The notes under the pieces: model-generated
Databases searched by the model: none
Told to the model about the DNA's origin: nothing
The model's input: the letters and a program-made list of their open reading frames with translations, nothing else
Program-made: the position numbers and the translations under genes
NCBI GenBank assembly: GCA_900074885.1
Contig: FJUW01000013.1
Coordinates: 529,486 to 593,485 of the forward strand
Reading direction: 5' to 3'
From: Rhynchosporium graminicola
Taxonomy: Eukaryota; Ascomycota; Leotiomycetes; Helotiales; Ploettnerulaceae
Length of the DNA stretch: 64,000 nt
In this document: in pieces, positions 55,643 to 64,000 of the stretch
Position numbering within the stretch: the stretch's first letter is position 1
Layout: each line of letters starts with the position of its first letter

Positions 55643-56341
55643 TCACCTGCTGCTATCACCCTTCTTCCTATCTTCCCATAGATTATGTATAGCCATCGCC
55701 GTTCCCTCCAGGATAAGTTCGTGTTCCTGCGCATGCACTCTCTCATTCAACTCCTCTAACGTCTCGGGTTTCCTGCACTGTATCTTCCTTGTAACAATCG
55801 GCTGCCCCTGATCTACCTCGTGGATGACATAATGAATCATGATCCCCGTCTCGTCATTCTCCAGCCTGCCCTTGTGGTAATCGTCATACGCCCTCTTGAT
55901 AGCATCAATACCATCATACATGCCCGGCAGCGCAGGATGTAAATTGATGATCGGCACTTTCCTCTCTGCCAACGGCTCCAGGAATGCAGGACTGACAATG
56001 TGCATCCAGCCGGCGCAGATTACGATATCCGGTGAGTCTGCCAGTACTATTTCTGCGAGATCGGCGTCGTATTTCTCGCGCGCAGCTTGCTTGACAGAGG
56101 CATCTTTTTCACCCGCGGCGTGGTATTTCCCGCTGACGAGATTATGATATCTGGTTGGGATGGAGGCTTTTGAAGCTCGATTCAGGCCATTGGCTTTGGC
56201 TTTGTTGGAAATTACTCGCACGATTTTGAGGTATGGCATTATTGTGGTCGTCGAGTCAATAAGAGCTTGCAGATTCGAGCCTTCGCCCGAGATGAGAACC
56301 GTGGCTCTGGTGGCTGGTAGGTCGTGCATTGTTTGAGCCAT
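55643..56341 (-). CDS. ADE8: Phosphoribosylglycinamide formyltransferase
   Basis: Transfers a formyl group from 10-formyl-THF to glycinamide ribonucleotide, the third step of de novo purine synthesis. Single exon of 232 residues from the ATG at 56341, close to yeast Ade8 (214). The substrate-binding loop is LISGEGSNLQALID (about 16-29). The catalytic region is IVICAGWMHIVSP and IINLHPALPGMYDG with the conserved Asn and His, and the catalytic Asp lies in IHEVDQGQPIVTRK near the end. It is a monofunctional enzyme, as in other fungi, not fused to other purine steps. Its promoter side (56342-56623) abuts the retrotransposon block. Confidence 0.96.
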   Translation of the reverse strand: MAQTMHDLPATRATVLISGEGSNLQALIDSTTTIMPYLKIVRVISNKAKANGLNRASKASIPTRYHNLVSGKYHAAGEKDASVKQAAREKYDADLAEIVLADSPDIVICAGWMHIVSPAFLEPLAERKVPIINLHPALPGMYDGIDAIKRAYDDYHKGRLENDETGIMIHYVIHEVDQGQPIVTRKIQCRKPETLEELNERVHAQEHELILEGTAMAIHNLWEDRKKGDSSR

Positions 56342-56623
56342 TTGTGAGATTCTTTGAGATTTGAGGGTTTATTGGAAAATTTGTTGCAGCTGTTGTATTC
56401 GTAAAATCTTAGAATGAGGGGTTTGGAGGGGTCAAAAATCACACAAAAAGTGGGTGCCATTTTGACTAGCGTGAAATACTTATAGCGTGCGTAGCTGACG
56501 TAGCTGTACCTGAATCAATAAAGCAATTATAAGCTATTCTTCGGTTTGGCGTGATTCTTCAGTAAATAACGCCGGTACACCGCCTTTTAGTATGAACTCC
56601 ACTAAATATTAATATGCTATAAT

Positions 56624-56858
56624 TGTGACGACTAGTCAGGTTTGGAGGTTTCTCCCTATTAGTAGAAACACTTACTGCTAAGCGAGATTACACGAGTAGA
56701 GTTTAGGGGCCCCTTTTCATATATATACTTCAATTCACTCTCTACTTCTTCACTCCTTAGTTATAGATTCTTAAGTGATTCTTACTACTTTATATTTATA
56801 GTAATATAAGGTCTTATTACTCAGGTAGTTTTAAGACCTTTCTAAAGCGAGCGTTATA
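56624..56858 (+). repeat. LTR of retrotransposon copy A (plus orientation)
   Basis: 235 bp. It starts TGTGACGACTAG and ends GCGTTATA, which fits an original TG...CA end altered by C-to-T change. It is an inverted copy of 58258-58492 (for example ACTACCTGAGTAATAAG appears in reverse complement). Downstream lies gag in the same orientation, so it is the 5' LTR of copy A. Confidence 0.85.
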
Positions 56859-58257
56859 TTATCTATAACTCTTTTACTTATATCTAGGAAGATAGTAAAT
56901 ATCTACTTATATTATACCTCTATGCCTAGAGCTACTAAACGCAGGAGATTACGCTATATAGAGAAAGCTTATACTAAGTATAAACTTGAAGAATAGTACC
57001 TAAACTGAAGTAACCTAAGTCCGATAAATCGACTACTAGTTCCCCGACTCCCTCTACTTCCTATTCTTTAGTAACTCGTAATACTCGCTATAACTTACCT
57101 CTCTCTATAGTAAAGAGTACTCGCGATAACGCCTTATCCGAGTTAAGCTCCCTAACTCTTACTATAATTAACGAACTCACTAAGTCGCTAAACCTCCCCG
57201 ATAATACTCCTATATTAATAGTAACTATAAGTAACTTATAAGAAGACCGCGCTCACTAGCTATAAGAGGTAGAAAAGAAGCTCGTAGAGAAGAGATAATT
57301 AAACGCTAACTTATCTGCAGAACTACGCTAGTTATAAGATAAGTTCTTAGAATTACGCTAGTTAACTACTTAGCGCTCTACTAAGTCTATATTATTTAAT
57401 AATATTTAATCGCGTATAATACTACTATTATTAATTAAAGAAGATAATACTACTCTTACGCCTAATAATCGTCGTCGAGAATAATCTACTAGAGGAATAT
57501 TATTAATATTATACGCTACGCGTATAGAGAAGATACCGAACCTTCTAAATAAGCTCTCTAATAGAATCGATTACTCTCTAAAACTCCAGGAAGTATAGAT
57601 ACGTAACGCCCTCCGGTACTACTCTAGCTACTTTATCGACGAAGATTACTATAAAGATTAGTTACTTAACTAAACGGAAGGGATAGCTAGAACTTACCTA
57701 GAACTCTTATTCTTAGAACTAGAATATAATAAAGAAAGTAATATAATCGATTCACTCGATATAATTACTTAACTTATCTTCTTCTTATCTAATCTATACG
57801 ACTAATAAACTATAAGAGCTAGCTACTCCGCGCTAAAGATAGATTATAAGTAGACTTTCTAGACGTTCTACTACGAGTTTCGTATACTAGCTCGTAAAGC
57901 TAAAGTAAATAATTAATAGACTCTGAAAATAGACTTATAAGAGAAGCTACCTGTATAGCTACGGAAATAGCTCTTCTAATAGTACTAAACGTTAAGAACA
58001 CTAGAAGAATATATTAAGGCTATATAAGCTGAAGATTAAAGTTAATTTATTAAAAAGACTTATTATTCCGAGTCTTCGGCTAAGGCTAGCGCGACTCGGG
58101 AATGCCCTATAAATACCTCCTCTTAGCGCTATAGTACTAACTCCTCTTCTTATCCGCAAATTAGTCTTCCTACGCCCGAGAATACTAGTACGACTAGTAA
58201 ATAAGTATTATACTCTACACGAAACGATACGCCTTATGCATAATCGCCGGCGAATAC
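56859..58257 (+). pseudogene. RIP-mutated gag region of retrotransposon copy A
   Basis: The frame from an ATG at 56932 begins PRATKRRRLRYIEKAY and is soon full of TAA/TAG codons. Parts still read as a Ty3/Gypsy gag: FYYEFRILARKAKVNN (near 57868) and the stretch around 58040-58257, whose inverted counterpart (63790-64000) belongs to copy B. It ends abruptly at 58257, where copy B's LTR starts. The rest of copy A must lie beyond copy B. The stretch is almost free of CA and TG dinucleotides. Confidence 0.75.
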
Positions 58258-58492
58258 TGTGACGCTTGCTCTAGAAAGGTCTCAAAACTACCTGAGTAAT
58301 AAGACTTCATATTACTATGAATATGAAGTAGTAAGAATCACTTAAGAATCTATAACTAAGGAGTAAAGAAGTAGAGAGAGAATAGAAGTATATATATAAA
58401 AAGGGGCCCTTAAACTCTACTCGTGTAATCTCGCTTAGTAGTAAGTGTTTCTACTAATAGGGAGAGACCTCTAAACCTAACTAGTCGTTATA
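58258..58492 (-). repeat. 3' LTR of retrotransposon copy B (minus orientation)
   Basis: 235 bp starting TGTGACGCTTGC and ending CGTTATA on the plus strand. It is the reverse complement of the LTR at 56624-56858 with differences mostly of C/T and G/A type. The polypurine tract next to it on the minus strand identifies it as the 3' LTR of an element read right to left. Confidence 0.87.
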
Positions 58493-58513
58493 CTACCCCC
58501 CCCTCTAAAAAAA
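58493..58513 (-). other. Polypurine tract of retrotransposon copy B
   Basis: On the minus strand a run of As, then AGAGGGGGGGG and TAG, directly precedes the LTR edge. That is the position and composition of a plus-strand priming site. Confidence 0.8.
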
Positions 58514-58899
58514 GCTCGCCCTCGAGCGTTAGTCTATCTCCTTATTACTATTAAGGTAATCGTAATTATTAATTCTATCGTAGAAAGCTTTTAGCTAATT
58601 AAGTAGTCTAGCAGGAGGTCTAGCTTACGTTAGGTTATTAAGGTGGAATTATTATAGCTTAGCGGGAGCGTATTTAATATCTATAGCGTCGTACTATATA
58701 AGATCGACGTCTTAATTTAACTAGGAAACTCGATATAAGAAGCTATTATATTATTTATAGCACGTAAGTATATCTTCGATCTCCTATTTATTATTACTAG
58801 TAATATTAATAAGTAGTAGTAGTAATAAGGTTTATCCTAATAAGGGGTCGTTTAGATACTTCCGTAGCTTAGTAGTAGGGAATACGTTATATACTTTTA

Positions 58900-59950
58900 T
58901 ACTAGTAGGGAGCTCTAGATAATAAGAGCTTCTAACCTTTTTAATTATATAGAAGAGTCTATTAGTCGGGAAGTCGAGTTTTTTACTAAGTTAAGTACTT
59001 ATAAAGTAGTATATATCTAGCTAAATAAGGTTATCTATAGTAAAGTAGACTTTATAGCGTAAGCGATTATAGGATTAGGATATCTTAGCTTAAGTATATT
59101 AGAGGCTTAATTAAGCAGTAGTCTAGGTGTCGCGCAGACGATTAGTATAATCTAGAGCTTACTAAGTATTTAACTTATTAATAAGTATAGTAGAGTTAAG
59201 TAAGTCTTTCTAATTCTAATTAACGCGGGGTATATATCTATAAACGACTTTAAAAAGTAAGAGACCTCTAAGGGATTCGTAAGGGAGAGTTATCTAGGCG
59301 TAGTCTATAATAGATAAGAATTCCGATTAGTTATCTTAATAGTAAGAGATAAAAGGTCGTAATCTATATTAGAGATATTAGTTATAGATCTCTATTTAAC
59401 TATCTATTTATAGGTAGTCTGCTATAGAAAGCTATCTTTTAGTACTAAGAATCGTAATAACTATAGTCTAAAAACAGGAAACGAATTAAGGCTTTCTATT
59501 AGAGGTAATTATTAATAGAGCTCCGAAATAGTAGTATATATAGTATAAGTAAAGCTTTATAAGATCGCGCGTATTAGAGGTCTTTCGGTATAGAATACTA
59601 ATTACTTATTTACTAAAACAGTTAATAAATACAAGAATATTATCATAGCTATATTTATCGCAGTTAAAGCTATAGTAGTCGACTATAATATACTCCTATA
59701 GACGTGATAATACGAGTAGAGGTTAGAGGAGGCCCAGTTTCTTATCGCGCAGCACTTAAATTCATTAGTAAATATAATAGTTACAATAGTACTAGTTAAT
59801 AGTTAAAGCGATTTCGTACTACTAGTATTATAATACTAGTAGTTATAAGGTCTTCTTTACACTTAGATAAGCAGTCTCTAATCAGTCATATACTTCGCGT
59901 ATAAGTAGCATATAAAAGTATAAAACGTCAAGTATAATTAGTCTTCTTTT
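58900..59950 (-). pseudogene. Integrase region, RIP-mutated
   Basis: Near 59600-59700 the minus strand reads VDYYSFNCDKYSYDN and VFINCFSK, the integrase core strand with its first catalytic Asp, with stops on both sides. Upstream, YEIALTIN and similar pieces fit the zinc-binding and linker part. Limits are approximate. Confidence 0.65.
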
Positions 59951-59954
59951 ATAA

Positions 59955-60556
59955 AGTAGAAGATCTTTTTCTATAGTTAGTTTTCTAGGAGTAGTAGAGA
60001 GAGCTTATTTCTATAGAGCTTAAAGTAATAGCGTAATACGATTAGTATTAAGTACTTACTATACTATAGAAAAGACTAGCGATAAGTCGGCGACTTCTAA
60101 AGCGTTAATAAGCTTAAAGTTATCTATAGAGTTAAAGCTATTCCGGAGGTTACTTATAAGTAGTACTAGATCGATTTAGTCTTCGCGTAATAGCTACTAT
60201 AAACGCTAAGTTCTTTTAGTATTATTCTAGTTATCTAATTCATTTATTCTGCGAGAGAGAGCATTAGTAAGTAGATTATACTTCCTAAGTTAATAGATAA
60301 TCATAAAATTATAATCTGCAAGTAGCTTAGCTTATCGGGCTTATCGTACGTTTAGCTATTTAGAGGTTATAAAGTACTTAAGAGCTTTATAATCAGTAAT
60401 AACGCGGATCTAATATAGTACGCTTACGAGCTCAGATCTCTAGTTATTAAAAGATCATATAATTACGAGTATTTCCTTATCGTAAATAGCGTAATTAAGC
60501 TTAATAAGTAGTATAGTCTTAGAGAAGTAAGCTACTAGGAACTAGTCTTCGTCGTA
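59955..60556 (+). repeat. Direct 602 bp duplicate, copy 1
   Basis: Starts AGTAGAAGATC and ends TTCGTCGTA. By eye it is identical to 60558-61159, with one N between the two copies. It is not a terminal repeat of the element. Confidence 0.9.
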
Positions 60557-61159
60557 NAGTAGAAGATCTTTTTCTATAGTTAGTTTTCTAGGAGTAGTAG
60601 AGAGAGCTTATTTCTATAGAGCTTAAAGTAATAGCGTAATACGATTAGTATTAAGTACTTACTATACTATAGAAAAGACTAGCGATAAGTCGGCGACTTC
60701 TAAAGCGTTAATAAGCTTAAAGTTATCTATAGAGTTAAAGCTATTCCGGAGGTTACTTATAAGTAGTACTAGATCGATTTAGTCTTCGCGTAATAGCTAC
60801 TATAAACGCTAAGTTCTTTTAGTATTATTCTAGTTATCTAATTCATTTATTCTGCGAGAGAGAGCATTAGTAAGTAGATTATACTTCCTAAGTTAATAGA
60901 TAATCATAAAATTATAATCTGCAAGTAGCTTAGCTTATCGGGCTTATCGTACGTTTAGCTATTTAGAGGTTATAAAGTACTTAAGAGCTTTATAATCAGT
61001 AATAACGCGGATCTAATATAGTACGCTTACGAGCTCAGATCTCTAGTTATTAAAAGATCATATAATTACGAGTATTTCCTTATCGTAAATAGCGTAATTA
61101 AGCTTAATAAGTAGTATAGTCTTAGAGAAGTAAGCTACTAGGAACTAGTCTTCGTCGTA
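60050..61159 (-). pseudogene. RNase H region, RIP-mutated (duplicated in this assembly)
   Basis: The minus strand reads FLVAYFSKTIL, LNYAIYDKEILVII and RVITDYKALKYFIT, the Gypsy RNase H pattern (SRKL-type, YDKELLA, TDHKNL-type motifs). It appears twice because the same 602 bp occurs twice in tandem. Confidence 0.7.
60558..61159 (+). repeat. Direct 602 bp duplicate, copy 2
   Basis: Second copy of the same 602 bp, offset by 603 bases. It contains the same RNase H remnant. The single N at 60557 at the join suggests an assembly join rather than biology. Confidence 0.9.
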
Positions 61160-61599
61160 CTATTACAATAGCACACCTGCTATTACTCTATTACTAGCGT
61201 CTATTTCGATTATATAAAGTAGATATTACTAATAATAATAAAGGAGTAGTACTAAAGTAAGAGCGTACTTTAAGTAATTAAAAGTATCTTTATACTCCCT
61301 AGCGAACCGAAATAATATATTATTTTTAGTAAGTTATATAAGAGGTTTTACGATAATTCTATAGTCCTTAATAAATCGTTAGTAGAAGTTATAAAAGCTT
61401 AAGAATAATTATACGCCCTTAACTATAGTTAAGTAATTCTAAGATTATATAATATTAACCTTCTTAAGGTCTACCTCGATCCCAGAAGTAAAGATAATAA
61501 ACCTAAAGTATTTAGTATAAGTAACGTTAAATTCATACTTCTTAAGGTTAGCTTATAATCTAGCGTCTTATAATTATTATAGTACCTTATATACGTATA

Positions 61600-62100
61600 A
61601 TTAATACTATAGTAAGTCGTTAGAGTAGATAAGAATATAATCTAGATATACTATATAGAAGTCGTCTAAGTAGTCGAATAAGACGTTATTCATATATCGC
61701 TAGTATATCGTAAGGCTATTAGTTAGACTAAAAGGGAGTACCTTACACTTATATATACTATAATAGGTCCGGAAGGTCGTATACTCTTTAGAGGCTAGAT
61801 CTATTCGAATTCAGTAGAACGCCTAGCAAATATCTAATTTAGTAAATATCTTAGTAGTAGAGATTCTAGCTAATATTTTATTAATTAATAGTAATAGATA
61901 TTAATCCTTCCTCGTAAGGTTATTAAGTACGCGAAAGTTAATATAGAATCTTAGATTTCTATTAGCTTTCTTAACGAAAAGAATAAGTATAATATATAGT
62001 ACTTAAGAAAGTTCAATAAAACCTTTAGCTAAGTTATTAGTAATATACGCCTTAATAACTTTAAGTTCTTTAGCTGATATCTTATATAAGAGGGAGTATT
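61600..62100 (-). pseudogene. Reverse transcriptase region, RIP-mutated
   Basis: The minus strand reads ILFVKKANRNLRFYINFR (near 61940-61990), TTKIFTKLDIC, DLASKEYTTFRTYY, then VYLDYILIYSND near 61620-61655. That is the YLDD active-site box with the second Asp changed to Tyr (GAT to TAT). These are the classic Gypsy RT blocks in order, interrupted by stops. Confidence 0.85.
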
Positions 62101-63289
62101 TAAGATTCTTCTTAACCCTTTCCTTAAGCTTAATTCAGTAATCGCATAAGCGATAAGGAGGGAGGATATCGCTAGCTTCCTTAGAAAAGATATATACCTA
62201 CTAGCTATACTCGTAAGGGATCTATAGTTCTAAATCTAATTCGCTTAAGCTAATAGTAAATTACTAAGTAGTTTTATAATATTCCGTAAGGTCGATAGTT
62301 AAAGATACGATAGTAGTATTACGTTACTAAACTACGATTCAGTTATTAAGAAGCTTATCTATCTCGTGAAAAGTAATAGAGAAAATCTTATTATTAGAAG
62401 ACTTCTAGCGTTTATATAAGAGATAGAAAGCTAAGCTACTAATCGTATAAATCTCTAGCGTAAGAAGCTCTAGAAAAGGTCTAAGTATACGAGGTGATCT
62501 TTATTGCTTCCGAAATATCGTAGTAGTAGTATTTATACTTTAAGTAGCTTCTATTAAGTCGCGAGATAATATTCCGAGTAACTATTAATCTATAGTATAA
62601 ATTACATAAGCGTAGTCTTATATATAAGTCTTTAATATAGAGACTTCTAATTAGGGTTAAAGTAGAGATTCACGCGGGATATAAGCGATAACGTTACTAA
62701 ATTATACATATTTCAGCTATATATTAGTAGCTTCTCTAAAGTATAAAGACTTCTCTTTATTACTCTATTCTTATTCTTCAGATAATAAACACTTAGGCTC
62801 ATCGTATCTATAATAAGTAGTATAAACGCCGGAGAAACGGTCCTAACTAATCGGTAGTAGTAATAGAGGGTTAGTTACCTATAGAATACTCTCTAAGGGA
62901 GAGTTTTAGATATTTTTATAACTATAAGTCTCCTTAGAAGTGCGCTTCTACGCTAGTAATAGTCGTTTAATAATAGAAATAGAGTTAATAATAGCTCGAA
63001 TATTAATAAGAGAGTTAGCTACGCTTCGCTATTCCTCGTACGCTTCCTAGAACTGATTAAGGTATTCGTTTCGTTCGTTAGTATCGTATTAGTAGCGCTA
63101 GTAAATATAGTATTTACGTAAGTCCTTAATCTCGATCGGAGAGCTATAAATATTACTAGGAGGAGTATATAGTAGCTAAATAATCTATCGTTTAGAGGCA
63201 TCTAAGAGTACTTAATATTCCGAAAGCTAAGTCCTTCCGAGTATAATACTATAGTTTCCGAGAGTAGTAATAAGAAAAGGGGTAAATAC

Positions 63290-63535
63290 CTAAACGCGAC
63301 GATCTACTATTAAATTAAGTATCATATAGTAACTAATAGTACTACTATTAATGCTATTAAAGCTTTTAATAGGAATTGCGTTTAGTAGAGAGTAAATTAA
63401 AGGTTTTAAGAAGAAAGAAAGGGATTTAAGAAATGAATAATTAATAAAATAATATCTATTAGCTCTAGAATCGAGAAGTACGGGTAGCTTATACGAGAGT
63501 CTATTCTTAATAAGAGTAGCACGTATAGTAAACAA
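63290..63535 (-). pseudogene. Retropepsin-like protease region, RIP-mutated
   Basis: An 81-codon open frame on the minus strand includes LPVLLDSRANRYYF, where the aspartic protease motif DSGAN is altered to DSRAN (GGA to AGA type change). It precedes the reverse transcriptase in element order, as expected. Confidence 0.75.
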
Positions 63536-64000
63536 TTAATTACTAAGAAGCTTCGTAAGGTTAAGATATCGCATATCGCGTATACTACCTAAGAAAGAGT
63601 CTTTCCCTAGGCGTAATCTTTTACTAGCAGTTTAATATACTCCTAGGCGTTATCGTACGTCTCTTCGTCGTTATTATCTTCTAACTCGCTATAAATATTA
63701 TTATTAGTATTAATTATATTAATTCGATATAGAGTATTAAGTCGAGCTAATAATAAGCGTAGATATAAGGTAAGCGTAAAGTAATAAGGAGTATTCGCTA
63801 GCGATTATGCATAAGGCGTATCGTTTCGTGTAGAGTATAATACTTATTTACTAGTCGCACTAGTGTTCTCGGGCGTAAGAAGACTAATTTACGGATAAGA
63901 AGAGGAGTTAGTACTATAGCGCTAAGAGGAGGTATTTATAGGGCGTTCCCGAGTCGCGCTAGCATTAGCAAAAGACTCGGAATAGTAAGTCTTTTTAATA

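Larger units (their letters stand above)
58493..64000 (-). mobile_element. Ty3/Gypsy retrotransposon copy B, internal region, truncated by window
   Basis: Read right to left the order is end of gag (63790-64000), protease, reverse transcriptase, RNase H, integrase, polypurine tract and LTR, the Ty3/Gypsy order. All frames carry many TAA/TAG codons and the sequence is nearly devoid of CA/TG dinucleotides while keeping CG, CT and AG, the mark of CpA-directed RIP. The element's 5' LTR lies outside the window. No intact protein remains, so the copy cannot move by itself. Confidence 0.9.

Noticed and set aside
1..64000. CRISPR array, prokaryotic operon or phage content
   Set aside because: No spaced direct-repeat array exists; introns, RIP and the gene families are eukaryotic.

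Overview
The window is nuclear DNA of a filamentous ascomycete (Pezizomycotina; a leotiomycete-like fungus is my inference from the protein set). The grounds are short spliceosomal introns (about 36-97 bp, most 45-60 bp, with GT-AG ends and CTAAC/CTGAC-type branch sites), fungal-only gene families (Opi1, Opy2, EAF, Dbp6, Rib7, Pex28/29-type peroxin), and a retrotransposon block at the right end showing repeat-induced point mutation (RIP).

Layout. 0-8 kb: the C-terminal part of a CDK8/Ssn3 mediator kinase, a gene-poor 3.9 kb tract with G-rich minisatellites and one small spliced gene, then a GT32 glycosyltransferase. 8-20 kb: riboflavin reductase RIB7, a small membrane protein, homoserine dehydrogenase HOM6, a predicted pseudokinase, the HOG-pathway anchor OPY2, and a short-chain dehydrogenase. 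18.6-20.4 kb is decayed: two small unknown spliced ORFs and a PEBP pseudogene with two stop codons. 20.7-28 kb: helicase DBP6, then a divergent pair (cis-prenyltransferase and PIG-A/GPI3) sharing a 411 bp promoter, then a GNAT acetyltransferase. 29.5-36 kb: a Cys-motif protein resembling DUF3716, an FAD monooxygenase and a secreted acid sphingomyelinase-like enzyme. 37-43 kb: a decayed NLR-type N-terminal fragment, an uncharacterised 695-residue protein, and another gene remnant. 43.9-56.3 kb: EAF, OPI1, a TauD-type dioxygenase, a divergent pair (Pex28/29-like peroxin and mitochondrial carnitine carrier), pantothenate kinase, a tRNA-Gln-like gene with an odd insertion, and ADE8.

56.6-64 kb is a RIP-saturated Ty3/Gypsy block. 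A plus-strand copy (LTR plus gag) is interrupted at 58258 by a minus-strand copy of the same family, which carries its 3' LTR, polypurine tract, integrase, RNase H, reverse transcriptase and protease and runs off the right edge. An exact 602 bp duplication around a single N at 60557 is probably an assembly artefact.

Functional themes: ER lipid-linked glycan and GPI synthesis (cis-prenyltransferase, PIG-A); membrane lipid control (Opi1, sphingomyelinase); peroxisome, carnitine and CoA metabolism (Pex28/29, carnitine carrier, pantothenate kinase); and housekeeping biosynthesis (RIB7, HOM6, ADE8). I did not find a clear new multi-gene system. The strongest unusual items are the nested inverted RIP-mutated retrotransposons, the PEBP pseudogene, the pseudokinase, the divergent promoters, the tRNA with an insertion, and several unrecognised spliced genes. 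All exon boundaries were read by eye from splice signals and reading frame.
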